A DNA stretch of 64,000 nt from JAVWJP01 sp036638975 (GCA_036638975.1 JAVWJP010000010.1:1-64000), one strand, 5' to 3'; shown: positions 8,272 through 17,055, numbered from the stretch's first letter. The notes: generated by a model from the sequence alone, not told the origin. Program-made: numbers and translations.

Positions 8272-8619
8272 CTATTTTTTACTTTTAAATGTATAAAAAG
8301 TAATTTGCGGCTTGTCGTTTTCACCGGCAACTTTATTTTTGTAATCTGCCGTGTATAAAACGTTCATTGTAAAGCGGTTTCCGTCCATTATAAAAGATGC
8401 ACCGCCGTCAACAACTTCTCTTGAAAAGCCATCGCCGTCCGCGCCCTCGGCAACAGCCGCCGCCCGCTGACCATAGCTTTTTATGTTTGTGCCGGTGCGG
8501 AACATACTGCCCGCCGCAAGTATAGAAGAAGCCAGCATTGCGGCACCTATTACAAAAAGCGCTACAGAAACTATAACCTCTACAAGTGTATAGCCGCCAT
8601 TTTTTTTATTTTTTTTCAC
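8272..8619 (-). CDS. PilV-like minor pseudopilin
   Basis: 115 residues with prepilin signal GG|YTLVEVIVSVALFVIGAAML (Tyr at +1, Glu at +5) followed by a short soluble domain. The ATG overlaps the end of the preceding PilX-like gene by four bases, implying translational coupling. Small size and location suggest a minor pilin of the tip or priming complex; function inferred. Confidence 0.8.
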   Translation of the reverse strand: MKKNKKNGGYTLVEVIVSVALFVIGAAMLASSILAAGSMFRTGTNIKSYGQRAAAVAEGADGDGFSREVVDGGASFIMDGNRFTMNVLYTADYKNKVAGENDKPQITFYTFKSKK

Positions 8620-9917
8620 GGTGCTGCCACCTCTTTTGCTTCACCTTTTTTGTAGTGCAAAAATTCCCACCCGCCGCCCGTTGGGCTTACATTTTTAGGG
8701 CTTTCTATCGTCAAATTTAAAAAGCTTACTTCGCCCTCCGGCGCATAAACACCACCGTAAAGCACCGCTTTTTCTCTAAAATTTATAGCTGAATCTTTTT
8801 TGCCATAAATAAATCCGCAAAAGTTTTCTTCGCTGCCGCCTATTGTTAAGCTTGCGCCCTCCTCTAAAACAACATAGACATTTGGCTTTGTCTTAGCCGC
8901 TTCCTTATTAAAAATCATCTGCTCTATTTGTAAGTTAGCATCGTTTTGCACATATATATATATATTCTTTGAAGCTTCGGCAATAGTCAGCTCTACAAAT
9001 TGTGCACCGTCGTTTATTTCATAAAATTTATCTTCTTCACCGTCACCAAGCACAGGGTTTGCTTCTCCTCTGATATCCTCCATATCTTCTTTTGGGAAAA
9101 CAGGCTCTTTAAGCTCCGGCAGCTTAATATTTGCATAGCCGGCGTTTACTTTGCCGCCCGGAGCATTTCCGCCCATATTTATTTCACCTGTGGCATAGAC
9201 ACTTTTTTTAACATTGTTTTTGCCTGCAAGCTCAATACCTCCGACAGCATAAATATTTTGAAAAGCACTTCCGCTGCCCGCACTCCCTCCGTCTATAGAA
9301 ATACCTCCGGCAGAATATAAATCACCTTCTAAAGTAAAGCTGCAGTTAATGTCAAAGCCGGCATCACCTGTCACAAATACATCTGCCCCCTTTGATGTTT
9401 TAAGGGTAGCACTTTCTCCGTAATCTGACGTAAGCTTCTGTGCAGTAACACCTTTAAAGACTATTGCACTCTCTTTATGCTCCAGCAATAATGTAACGGC
9501 TTTACTTTGTGTGCCTATAGTCGCAGTTGCTTCTATCTCTATTTTATCTTCTTCCGGTCTAAAAACTGTTGCTACGCATTTACCCATTTTCGGCGGGTCA
9601 GGTTTGTCGGGGTTCTTTTCATCATATTTAAAGTCAAAATCTGTAAGCTCAAGTTTTTTTCCTACATCAAGTGAGTCGAGCAATGTTTTTCCTATAGAAT
9701 CTCCTTCCCCCGCCTTGCAAATTTCATCACCCAAAGCAGTTACCACAGAACGCGCGGTAAAATAAGCCTGTCTTTCGTAGTTGCGGTTGTTGCTTTGGTT
9801 TACATAGTTAAGCGATATTGTAAGCACACCCGTTATAACTATAGAAAGCACCAGCAAAATAACAACAGCCCAAACAAGCGCCGAGCCTCTGTTCTGTTTT
9901 TTAAGCCTGCTTATCAT
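8616..9917 (-). CDS. PilX-like membrane protein with repetitive beta-rich (bactofilin-like) domain
   Basis: 433 residues. The N-terminus RGSALVWAVVILLVLSIVIT resembles PilX/GspK-type hydrophobic anchors but lacks Glu+5 as in canonical pilins. Residues ~140-300 are Gly-rich short repeats (DVFVTGDAGFDI, GDLYSAGGISIDG, NIYAVGGIELAG, SVYATGEINMGG) with the periodicity expected of a right-handed beta-helix or bactofilin-like fold. Such a large exposed domain on a minor pilin could be a tip adhesin (inference). I use the ATG at 9917, spaced 9 bases after GAGG; it overlaps the pilO stop. Confidence 0.75.
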   Translation of the reverse strand: MISRLKKQNRGSALVWAVVILLVLSIVITGVLTISLNYVNQSNNRNYERQAYFTARSVVTALGDEICKAGEGDSIGKTLLDSLDVGKKLELTDFDFKYDEKNPDKPDPPKMGKCVATVFRPEEDKIEIEATATIGTQSKAVTLLLEHKESAIVFKGVTAQKLTSDYGESATLKTSKGADVFVTGDAGFDINCSFTLEGDLYSAGGISIDGGSAGSGSAFQNIYAVGGIELAGKNNVKKSVYATGEINMGGNAPGGKVNAGYANIKLPELKEPVFPKEDMEDIRGEANPVLGDGEEDKFYEINDGAQFVELTIAEASKNIYIYVQNDANLQIEQMIFNKEAAKTKPNVYVVLEEGASLTIGGSEENFCGFIYGKKDSAINFREKAVLYGGVYAPEGEVSFLNLTIESPKNVSPTGGGWEFLHYKKGEAKEVAAP

Positions 9918-10779
9918 ACATAAAAACCTCAAAATCTATAGTAAAATTATAGTTTTTATTATCTGTTTTGGCAGCCACGGCAGCAGAAGTAATTGCGGTA
10001 TTGTCGTTACCCGCGGCGGCAGCTTGAGGTACTGCGGTAGCTGCTAAAGCAGGCGGCAAAGCCACGCCTAAGTTTTTTTCGCCTTTTTTGCCTTTTTCGT
10101 CCTCTAACTTAACCTCGAAGCCTTTCACACAAAGCTGCGGGTTTTTAGAAACATCGTCAATAAGCGTATAAAAGTTTTTAAGCCCCTTGTCGGTAACTTC
10201 TACGGTGATACTGCTTAAAAGCACCTTGCCTTGCTCTTTTTTTGCATCTTTGTCCGTCGTACCCGTCGGTATCTCTGCCGCTTTTTCTTCTTCTGCGGCG
10301 GCTATTTGTTCTGCCGTAAGCGATTCATTTTTAAGGCTCATTTCGGCGTCCTCTGTAGGTGAAGTTGTAGACTTTTTTTCGGTACTATTGTTTTTTGGTG
10401 CCAAAAGCACCTTTTTATAAGGCGTTAAAACCTCGTACGCAGGTGTCGTAACAGTAAGCGAAACCGGTGTAAGACCATGGTCTTCTACCATTTCTGTCAA
10501 AAAACGGTCCAAAAGCTCATTGTCCTTTAAACCAAAATATGGCTCTGCAAGGCTATTTAAGTCTTCGTTTGTCTTTTTTATTATATCCTCGGTGGTAGGT
10601 ATACCCTCTATGTAGCTGCGCATTTCGGCTGCCATCATTTGTTTTTGCGAAAAAGCATCTTTTATTACTAAATATTTGTCCATTACAGGGAATATAAAAA
10701 AGTAAAGCCCAATTGTCACAATCAAAAAGCAAACCAACACATATATAAGTGTACGCTCGCGCTTAGATAAATTATTCAT
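9901..10779 (-). CDS. PilO-like alignment-complex protein
   Basis: 292 residues with a short cytoplasmic N-terminus, one transmembrane helix (TLIYVLVCFLIVTIGLYFF) and an extracytoplasmic domain interrupted by a low-complexity linker rich in Ala, Glu and Thr. Size, topology and its place after PilM and PilN identify it as the PilO component that links the inner-membrane platform. The linker at residues ~120-180 and the Ala-rich segment near 235-265 are longer than in typical PilO. It overlaps pilN by 8 bases. Confidence 0.8.
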   Translation of the reverse strand: MNNLSKRERTLIYVLVCFLIVTIGLYFFIFPVMDKYLVIKDAFSQKQMMAAEMRSYIEGIPTTEDIIKKTNEDLNSLAEPYFGLKDNELLDRFLTEMVEDHGLTPVSLTVTTPAYEVLTPYKKVLLAPKNNSTEKKSTTSPTEDAEMSLKNESLTAEQIAAAEEEKAAEIPTGTTDKDAKKEQGKVLLSSITVEVTDKGLKNFYTLIDDVSKNPQLCVKGFEVKLEDEKGKKGEKNLGVALPPALAATAVPQAAAAGNDNTAITSAAVAAKTDNKNYNFTIDFEVFMYDKQA

Positions 10780-11362
10780 CGTTTGCCACCGCCTTTAAAA
10801 CACAGGTAACCTCAAAATTAAACACACCGTCTTTGTCCGAAGCATAGCCATAGTAGCCAAGCTCGCTGAAAAGCCCCGTTTTGCGCAGCCTTTCTGTGCA
10901 ATCGGCAGCTATATTGGCGGTAGATGTTCTTCCGTTAAAAATAACCTGTGCAGTAGATTTATCAAAGCTCATTTCTACAATATCAGCACTGCCCGCAAAG
11001 CAAGAATCTATTTTGCTAAATTCAGCTTTGGTAAGTACAGGGTAACTTTCAATGGCAGCAATTGCAAGGCTGAGGCTTGTTTTTTTACTTAAAAGTACAG
11101 AAAGCTGCCCTTGCGCCTTTTTTGCATAATCCAGCATTTCTTTTTCGGTAGCACCTTCTAAAAACTGTGCCGTCGGGGCAATCTGTACTTGTAAATTATG
11201 TATTTTATAAGTAAAAAAGCCAAACACCGCGCCCATTGCCAGCACAAGCAGCACCGGTATAGCTATAAGACGTGCCTTTATTTTTTCGTTAGCGCTTCTT
11301 TCCGGTTTTTCATAGTAGACCTTATAAAAGTTTATATCTTTTTGTTTTAATGCGGCGCTCAT
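10772..11362 (-). CDS. PilN-like alignment-complex protein
   Basis: 196 residues: a cytoplasmic segment with an INFYK motif that in PilN proteins docks into PilM (the conserved INLLP-like motif), one transmembrane helix near residues 32-52, and an extracytoplasmic ferredoxin-like domain. Lies directly between PilM-like and PilO-like genes, the usual order. Similarity is weak, so the call relies on motif, topology and order. Confidence 0.8.
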   Translation of the reverse strand: MSAALKQKDINFYKVYYEKPERSANEKIKARLIAIPVLLVLAMGAVFGFFTYKIHNLQVQIAPTAQFLEGATEKEMLDYAKKAQGQLSVLLSKKTSLSLAIAAIESYPVLTKAEFSKIDSCFAGSADIVEMSFDKSTAQVIFNGRTSTANIAADCTERLRKTGLFSELGYYGYASDKDGVFNFEVTCVLKAVANDE

Positions 11363-11371
11363 GCCGTCACC

Positions 11372-12271
11372 TCACTTTATAATCAAATTGCCTACTGCGG
11401 GTAAATAATCTGAAAGCCAGAACGATGATCTTAATTTTGACTTTACAACTATAGACTTTGGGTTTTGCAAGCTGCCCACAGTAACATTAAGACCGGAGCT
11501 TATGCCCGCACACAGCTCGCTTTCGTTTGATAAAAGACCGCATATATAGACATTGGTAATTTCCGCACCGGTTTTTTGCGATTGATTAAACTGTATAAGT
11601 GACGATATTACACCGCCAAGCTCGGTTATAGATTCCTCAGAGCCGCGCATAGACATAAGCCTTTGTCGGCTTGTAAAGCTGTATTGACCATTTACAAAAA
11701 GCAGCGAAACCGCAGTGTTACCGTCTAATGTGGTAATAATATAGGTTTGCTTGCTAAGCTCGTTTAAGTATGACGAGAGCTTTAAAATGCAGTTTGTTGC
11801 GATATTTATAGAAAAAAGCTGTACCCCCAACGATTTAAAAAGCTCTATATAGCTTTCTATAAGCGAGGTTTCTACGGCACTGCAAAGTATAGTGCCCCCG
11901 CCCTCTTTATTGCGTTCTTTTATAACCGAGTAATCGTAAATAAGCTTTTCGTAAGATTCAGAAACATCTGAAAAAGTTTTTACGGTAAATTCCATAAGCT
12001 TTTTTTGCGACAAAACAGGAACTTGCACAAGCTTTGTTACAACCGAGCCGCTGTCTATTACAAGCCTAATATCTTTTTTAGGCAAGCGCTTTTCTTGACA
12101 AAGGCGTGTAAGAACTGTTTTTACAGCCGCATCGTTTGTTATTATGCCGTTTAACATAGAGCCTGTCGGCAATGCTCGCGAAACATAATTTTTTATTTTT
12201 ATATTTTTTTTGTTTGTATTACCCTGCACAAGCGTCACTTTTTCGTTTGAAATAAAGACAGATGTTAGCAT
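11372..12271 (-). CDS. PilM-like actin-fold ATPase
   Basis: 299 residues with the layout of PilM: an N-terminal SVFISNEKVTLVQG strand pair, a VIDSGSVVTKLVQVP segment, an acidic central stretch, and TTLDGNTAVSLLFVNG as the second phosphate-binding-like motif. PilM is a cytoplasmic actin-like protein that binds the PilN N-terminus and the pilus ATPases. It precedes pilN by 9 bases. The nucleotide motifs are divergent compared with proteobacterial PilM. Confidence 0.82.
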   Translation of the reverse strand: MLTSVFISNEKVTLVQGNTNKKNIKIKNYVSRALPTGSMLNGIITNDAAVKTVLTRLCQEKRLPKKDIRLVIDSGSVVTKLVQVPVLSQKKLMEFTVKTFSDVSESYEKLIYDYSVIKERNKEGGGTILCSAVETSLIESYIELFKSLGVQLFSINIATNCILKLSSYLNELSKQTYIITTLDGNTAVSLLFVNGQYSFTSRQRLMSMRGSEESITELGGVISSLIQFNQSQKTGAEITNVYICGLLSNESELCAGISSGLNVTVGSLQNPKSIVVKSKLRSSFWLSDYLPAVGNLIIK

Positions 12272-12283
12272 AATGCACCTCGT

Positions 12284-13468
12284 TTAACCGATATTTTGAT
12301 ACATTTGGAATATTGGCAGCATAACGCTTATCATTATAAAGCCTATAATTACCGCCATAGAAACTATTAGTACAGGCTCTATAAAAGCCGTAAGGCGCTG
12401 TATTGCCATTTCAGAGTCATAATCAAAAGAATCTGCAACAGAATTTAGCATATCATCAAGCTTGCCGGTTTCTTCGCCTACCATTATAGACGAAGCAAGC
12501 TTACCGTCAAAGCCGTTTACATTATGTATGGTATGAGAAAGCGGAGTACCTATGCGAACCTGCTCTATAACCTTGTCAAACTGCACATCTATGTAGCGGT
12601 TGCCCATGGTGCTGCGCGAAATCTCAAGTGCATTCATCATAGAAAGACCGCTGGAATAAAGAGAGCTTAATGTACGCGAAAAACGTGCGGTATATATTAT
12701 CTTTAAAAGCTTGCCTATTTTTGGCAGAGAAAGCTTCATTTTGTCCAGCTGTATTACGACCTTGTCGTTTTTTAAAAGCAACGCAACCACGCCAATTATA
12801 GTTAAAACAATCATTAAAATTGCAAACCAGTGGTCTATAATGCCATTGCTTATAGCAAGCATAATCCGCGTTGGAAACGGCAAAACCATATCTTTAAACA
12901 TGACAAAAAACTGCGGTAATATAAGTGTAAAAACGCCCAGCATTACAAGCGTTGTAACACACAAAAGTATAATAGGGTATATCATGGCGTTACCGACTTT
13001 GCTGTTTAAGCGGTGTTCTTTTTCGTAATGGTCCGCCATTTTTAAGGTGACCTTGTCAAGCTGCCCGCTTGACTCACCCGCGTATATCATATTTATAAGC
13101 AGCTCCGGGAAAACCCCCGCTTGCTCGCGCATTGCCTCTGAGAGCGAAATGCCCTTTTGAAGGTTGCGGAAAAGCGCCATATAAGCCGAGCGCGCACGGG
13201 GCGGCAAATCTCTTTGCAAAATAATATCGACAGAGCGTACAAGCGAAACACCCGACGAAAGCATAGTGCCTATCTGACGGCAAAAATCTGATATTTCGAG
13301 CGGGCGCAGACGCGTGCCATTTTCGCTTTTTTTAACCTCTTGCGACATAAGCAAAAAAAGGTTTTGTTCGCTTAAAGTCTTTTGCAGCTCGTCTTCGTCG
13401 TGTACATTAAGTGTGCCATGTATAGTTTTACCCGGTATGCTTTTTGCTATGTATTTATATATCGGCAC
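12284..13468 (-). CDS. pilC: Type IV pilus inner-membrane platform protein PilC/GspF
   Basis: 394 residues with two T2SSF domains, each ending in transmembrane helices: FCRQIGTMLSSGVSLVRSVD near residue 65 and FSRTLSSLYSSGLSMMNALE near 270 are the paired signature repeats, and three long hydrophobic helices are visible. It forms the rotor-like platform on which PilB and PilT act. The start is GTG 13468 with AGGGGTGA 4 bases upstream. About 117 bases separate it from pilD; this spacer holds an imperfect inverted repeat and an AT-rich TATAATA stretch that may be a secondary promoter. Confidence 0.95.
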   Translation of the reverse strand: MPIYKYIAKSIPGKTIHGTLNVHDEDELQKTLSEQNLFLLMSQEVKKSENGTRLRPLEISDFCRQIGTMLSSGVSLVRSVDIILQRDLPPRARSAYMALFRNLQKGISLSEAMREQAGVFPELLINMIYAGESSGQLDKVTLKMADHYEKEHRLNSKVGNAMIYPIILLCVTTLVMLGVFTLILPQFFVMFKDMVLPFPTRIMLAISNGIIDHWFAILMIVLTIIGVVALLLKNDKVVIQLDKMKLSLPKIGKLLKIIYTARFSRTLSSLYSSGLSMMNALEISRSTMGNRYIDVQFDKVIEQVRIGTPLSHTIHNVNGFDGKLASSIMVGEETGKLDDMLNSVADSFDYDSEMAIQRLTAFIEPVLIVSMAVIIGFIMISVMLPIFQMYQNIG

Positions 13469-13585
13469 AAAATCACCCCTAGCTAAAAATATCTATTATT
13501 ATGCCATAAACGAAGTGCATTAGACGTTGCGTTTATTATAGCATAAACTAAGAATATACCCAAACAATTTTAAAAAATTTGCTGT

Positions 13586-14359
13586 TTATAAGCCAAAAAG
13601 GTTTAAGTATTTTGCAATAATAAATTCCCCATACAGCATGGAGATAAAAATGCCAATACAAAGGTAAGGCCCAAAGGCAAAATGCGCCTTGCGGTTTTTG
13701 CGGCTGCGCAAAAGCAGTATAATGCCGTGTGTGCCCCCCAAAAGAAGTGCCACAAAACCGGCAAGCAAAGCACCTTGCCAGCCAAGCATAAAGCCGCATA
13801 CCGCCATAAGCTTGATGTCGCCGCCGCCAAAGCTTTGCGCAACCAAACAGTTTATAAGCAGCATGGGCAGGCTTACAGCCACTGCGCCTATGCAGCGCGC
13901 AAAAAAAGGCACTTGTGCAAAAACAAAAACAGAAGCACAGGCAGGCAGCAAAAGTGCAAGCGTAAGCCCATTTGGTATAGTCATTGTGTCGTAGTCTATA
14001 AGTGCAACCGCTGTTAGCAATGCGGCAGTGCAAAAGCACAAAAGCATTTGTACAGATAACACCCCAAAGCGCAAAAAGCACAGCACAGCTACAGCGCCGC
14101 CAAAAGCCTCTACAAGCGGGTATCTTAGCGATATTTTACCCCCGCAGCTTCGGCATTTGCCGTGTAGAACAAAATAACTTAGCACAGGCACCATGTCATA
14201 AGGCTTTAAAGTTGTGCGGCACTGCGGGCAAAAAGAGCGCCCGCGCGCTACCGAAACACCAAGCGGCACACGGTAAACGACAACGTTTATAAAACTGAAA
14301 ATACTGCTTCCAAACAAAAAAGCTATTGCATATAATAAAAAATATGCAGCATACAGCAC
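13586..14359 (-). CDS. pilD: Prepilin peptidase / N-methyltransferase PilD
   Basis: 257-residue polytopic aspartic protease that removes the prepilin leader and N-methylates Phe+1. Visible are the N-terminal domain with two CxxC pairs (FCPQCRTTLKPYD and HGKCRSCGG), the first catalytic Asp in LIDYDTMTIPN and the second in GGGDIKLMAVCGFMLGW (GxGD-type). About eight hydrophobic segments complete the fold. Encoded between the pilin cluster and pilC; it presumably processes all the prepilins in the operon. Confidence 0.95.
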   Translation of the reverse strand: MLYAAYFLLYAIAFLFGSSIFSFINVVVYRVPLGVSVARGRSFCPQCRTTLKPYDMVPVLSYFVLHGKCRSCGGKISLRYPLVEAFGGAVAVLCFLRFGVLSVQMLLCFCTAALLTAVALIDYDTMTIPNGLTLALLLPACASVFVFAQVPFFARCIGAVAVSLPMLLINCLVAQSFGGGDIKLMAVCGFMLGWQGALLAGFVALLLGGTHGIILLLRSRKNRKAHFAFGPYLCIGIFISMLYGEFIIAKYLNLFGL

Positions 14360-14387
14360 AGCACTGCCCCCTTGTTTATTTAAGTGT

Positions 14388-14954
14388 CTAAGCTACAGGC
14401 AGTTTTTTTGCGCCAAATTGTGGCTTAGTGCCATCAAAGGTATATGTTATTTCGTAAGTATTAAGGCTGTTTTTAAACTTAAAAAAAGTTACAATACCAC
14501 TGCTGTTTATTTTAACCTGCTCTGCTCTGCCCTCTAATACACCTGCGCTTATACGAGCTAAACGCGAGTTTGGTATAACGGTATAGCGTATATTCTCATC
14601 CGGCATACATTCGTCATAGAACTGGTTAAGCTCGTTTATAGGGTCGCTCTCACCCGACGGCACACCGTCACCAAATAAATGGTCTGCAATATATCTTTCT
14701 ATAGTTTTAGGCATACCGTCGTCTTCAACCTCGCTTGGCGGTACCTCTACAGAAGCATAGGTTTCGCTAATATATGCCTGTAGGTTGACAAGCATAGTGT
14801 TAGCCTCGTTTATAGCCTGTTTTTCGCGCACTGTGTCTATGTAGCCCGTAAGTGAGGGCATAAAAATTGCAGCCATAACCGCCAGTATAGTAACGACAAC
14901 TATTACCTCGACAAGCGTAAAGCCATTTTTATTTTTATGTAAAAAGCGCCGCAT
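14388..14954 (-). CDS. Type IV prepilin, divergent paralog (188 aa)
   Basis: The longest of the tandem pilins. Leader MRRFLHKNKNG then FTLVEVIVVVTILAVMAAIF; the alpha-1 helix differs from the other copies (TILAVMAAIFMPSLT rather than LAILAAISIPALT). The soluble region is 135 residues with no cysteines and an acidic loop (VPPSEVEDDG). Fifth in the pilin series; likely a minor or specialised pilin. Confidence 0.9.
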   Translation of the reverse strand: MRRFLHKNKNGFTLVEVIVVVTILAVMAAIFMPSLTGYIDTVREKQAINEANTMLVNLQAYISETYASVEVPPSEVEDDGMPKTIERYIADHLFGDGVPSGESDPINELNQFYDECMPDENIRYTVIPNSRLARISAGVLEGRAEQVKINSSGIVTFFKFKNSLNTYEITYTFDGTKPQFGAKKLPVA

Positions 14955-14978
14955 AAATTAGCCCCCATTTAAAATGCT

Positions 14979-15395
14979 TTAGCTCACTATAAACCCACCT
15001 GCTATAGTATACGATATTATTTTGCTTGCAGGCCCCGGCGAAGCGCCATCAGGCGAATAATAAACCTTAAATGCTTCTACCTTTGCCGTGTTTTCGTTAA
15101 GCGTTACCGGTCCATTCAAATAAATTTTGTCGCAAGCAGAAAGATTTGCTATTTCGGTGTCGCTTATAGCAATATCTTTAGGCTTAGTGCCTGCAGAATA
15201 CTCTTTTGAAGCAAGCGTTTGCGCCGCAATAAGCACTGTTCTGCCGTACTCTATAGCAGCCGCCTCGTTTGCCCTGTCTATATACCCTGTAAGAGCAGGA
15301 AAGCTTATTGCCGCAAGTATAGCAAGTATAACAAGCACAACTATTACTTCTACAAGCGTAAAGCCATTTTTATTACCTTTATATTTTTTAAGCAT
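14979..15395 (-). CDS. Type IV prepilin paralog (138 aa)
   Basis: Prepilin with leader MLKKYKGNKNG, then FTLVEVIVVLVILAILAAIS and SFPALTGYIDRANEAA. Fourth pilin of the tandem series. Its helix is almost identical to the others, while the C-terminal domain is unrelated at the residue level except for the alpha-1C stretch ending in LASKEY. It lies downstream of the strong hairpin at 15445-15472, which may lower its expression relative to the first three. Confidence 0.92.
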   Translation of the reverse strand: MLKKYKGNKNGFTLVEVIVVLVILAILAAISFPALTGYIDRANEAAAIEYGRTVLIAAQTLASKEYSAGTKPKDIAISDTEIANLSACDKIYLNGPVTLNENTAKVEAFKVYYSPDGASPGPASKIISYTIAGGFIVS

Positions 15396-15444
15396 ATGTT
15401 AAAAAGCCACCTTTCAAAACAGAGTTTTTTGCGTATATTCATAA

Positions 15445-15472
15445 TTACCCCCGCCTTTTAGGGCGGGGGTAA
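15445..15472 (-). other. GC-rich stem-loop in the pilin intergenic region
   Basis: TTACCCCCGCC (15445-15455) and GGCGGGGGTAA (15462-15472) form an 11-bp perfect stem with a ~6-base loop between the third and fourth pilin genes. On the transcribed - strand it is followed by TTATGAATAT rather than a T run, so it is a better candidate for an mRNA 3'-stabilising or processing element than a terminator. Confidence 0.75.
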
Positions 15473-15491
15473 GCTTTTAGGTGTTATTATA

Positions 15492-15941
15492 TTATGGTTT
15501 CGGCGTCTTTTCAACATTAGGGTCTACTTTGCCATTAGCAACTTTGCATACATCGCTGCCTACCGTATAGGTCATCGCCGTAATTCTGTTTTCAGCAGAT
15601 ACTCCTGCATCTGCAATAGTTACAGTACCTGTAGGTATTTCGCCTATCAGCAGTGAAACCTTACTGTCTTTATCAAATTTGCCAGAAGTAAGTCCCCATT
15701 TTGTCGCTAAAACAGTTGCAGTATCAGTACCGTCCTTGTACTCATCAGATGCAATAGCCTGCATTGCCACAAGAACAGTTCTTGTTTCGGCAACTATTTG
15801 CTTTTTCTTAGCTTCGTCTATGTAGCCGGTAAGAGCAGGGATAGAGATAGCAGCAAGGATTGCGAGTATAACGAGAACAACTATTACTTCAACAAGTGTA
15901 AAGCCTTTTTTAGTCTTCATAAATTTTTGTAGTTTTAACAT
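15492..15941 (-). CDS. Type IV prepilin paralog (149 aa)
   Basis: Leader MLKLQKFMKTKKG, then FTLVEVIVVLVILAILAAIS. The first ~45 codons and the upstream ~25 bases are nearly identical at DNA level to the pilin at 16520-16924, whereas the C-terminal ~100 residues are different. Ends with a Pro/Lys tail. Third pilin gene and last before the GC-rich hairpin; could be a major pilin. Confidence 0.93.
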   Translation of the reverse strand: MLKLQKFMKTKKGFTLVEVIVVLVILAILAAISIPALTGYIDEAKKKQIVAETRTVLVAMQAIASDEYKDGTDTATVLATKWGLTSGKFDKDSKVSLLIGEIPTGTVTIADAGVSAENRITAMTYTVGSDVCKVANGKVDPNVEKTPKP

Positions 15942-16007
15942 AAAAACACGCCTTTCAAAGTTATTATAGTATACGCTACCTGCGTATGGTCAATAAAGCT
16001 TTGGCTT

Positions 16008-16460
16008 TCAGCCCTCTATAGTTCCGTCGGGGAACACGACACGCTTACCGTTTAGGTCTTTTGTAAGGTAACATTTTAAAATTGTTATTTTGCCGTTTGT
16101 AACACCAAAAGCATATTGCGTGCCTTTTCTTTCATTGGCATCGCCCGTGTTGTCTGTGGGATATCCCATAAGACCCTCTACAGTCAATGTTTTTCCGTTT
16201 AATGTTGTTCCAAAATTTATAGCGCTCTTAATTTCATCATCTGTTCTGCCATCTGCATACAGCATAGACGCCATAGTCTGTGCTGCCGCATATACCTGCC
16301 TGCCCTCTTGTATAAGAGCCGCGTCCTTTGCCTTGTCTATGTAACCGGTAAGCGACGGTATAGAGATGGCGGCAAGTATTGCCAAAATGACAAGAACTAC
16401 TATAACCTCAACAAGCGTAAAACCATTTTTGCCATTTAAAAATTTTCTCAGTCTTGTCAT
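16008..16460 (-). CDS. Type IV prepilin paralog (150 aa)
   Basis: Leader MTRLRKFLNGKNG, then FTLVEVIVVLVILAILAAIS and SIPSLTGYIDKAKDAALIQE. Second pilin of the series, starting at an ATG behind GGAG. The soluble domain is distinct from the neighbours but retains the shared alpha-1C spacing (AAQTMASMLYADG). Confidence 0.93.
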   Translation of the reverse strand: MTRLRKFLNGKNGFTLVEVIVVLVILAILAAISIPSLTGYIDKAKDAALIQEGRQVYAAAQTMASMLYADGRTDDEIKSAINFGTTLNGKTLTVEGLMGYPTDNTGDANERKGTQYAFGVTNGKITILKCYLTKDLNGKRVVFPDGTIEG

Positions 16461-16519
16461 TTTTAAGCATCTCCAAAATAAAACATATTAAAGATTGCTA
16501 TAAGGTTATGAAATTTATA

Positions 16520-16924
16520 CTATGCGACAGTTACTTTACCATCTTTAAATGTAACTGTTTTGCTGGTAGCCGTTGCTTTATATGTAAACTCAGTTATTGT
16601 GCCCTTTGGACTAACAACTGGCACAGTTATTGTGCCTGTTAGCGTAGCACCAACATACTTATTGATTTCTGCAATGGTAATAGCAGCTTTAATAGTATCA
16701 ATAGTAGCATTAGGCTTTGCATATTCCTGCGAGGCTATAGCCTGTGCGGCTACAAAAGCATTTCTAGCTTCTGCTACCAACGATTTGTCTTTAGCCTCAT
16801 CTATGTAGCCCGTAAGCGACGGTATAGAGATGGCGGCAAGTATTGCGAGTATAACGAGAACAACTATGACTTCAACAAGTGTAAAGCCTTTTTTAGTCTT
16901 CATAAATTTTTGCAGTTTTAACAT
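16520..16924 (-). CDS. Type IV prepilin, first gene of the pilus operon (134 aa)
   Basis: Leader MLKLQKFMKTKKG, cleavage before FTLVEVIVVLVILAILAAIS. I place the start at ATG 16924, not the in-frame TTG at 16942, because GAAGGGTGTG lies just upstream of the ATG and the paralog at 15941 starts with the same residues. As the promoter-proximal pilin downstream of the riboswitch it is the best candidate for the major pilin (inference from position). Confidence 0.93.
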   Translation of the reverse strand: MLKLQKFMKTKKGFTLVEVIVVLVILAILAAISIPSLTGYIDEAKDKSLVAEARNAFVAAQAIASQEYAKPNATIDTIKAAITIAEINKYVGATLTGTITVPVVSPKGTITEFTYKATATSKTVTFKDGKVTVA

Positions 16925-17055
16925 AAAAAACACACCCTTCAAAAAATATTAATAGTTTTATTCTACGGCTTTGGCTGCCCATTACCGCTGACATATGGTT
17001 CTTATACAAGTGTAAAACCACATAAGACCGTGCCTTTAAACCTATATTATAAAAA
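16925..17055 (-). other. Pilus operon leader after the riboswitch terminator
   Basis: About 130 bases of untranslated leader. It contains one inverted repeat (AACCACAT at 17016-17023 pairing with ATATGGTT at 16993-17000, one G-U pair) around a 15-base loop. A 13-codon ATG frame here has no Shine-Dalgarno and I do not call it. Otherwise nothing recognisable. Confidence 0.5.

Noticed and set aside
13548..14081. 177-codon Cys/Aromatic-rich - strand ORF
   Set aside because: Frame-shifted shadow of pilD; composition is typical of an alternate frame of a membrane-protein gene.
4406..16924. Assignment of the pilus operon as a ComG competence pseudopilus
   Set aside because: PilT, PilM/N/O-like proteins, PilD and multiple pilins indicate a true type IV pilus; ComG operons lack PilT and PilM.
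16981..17030. 13-codon ORF in the pilus leader
   Set aside because: No Shine-Dalgarno and the segment is better explained as an RNA hairpin.
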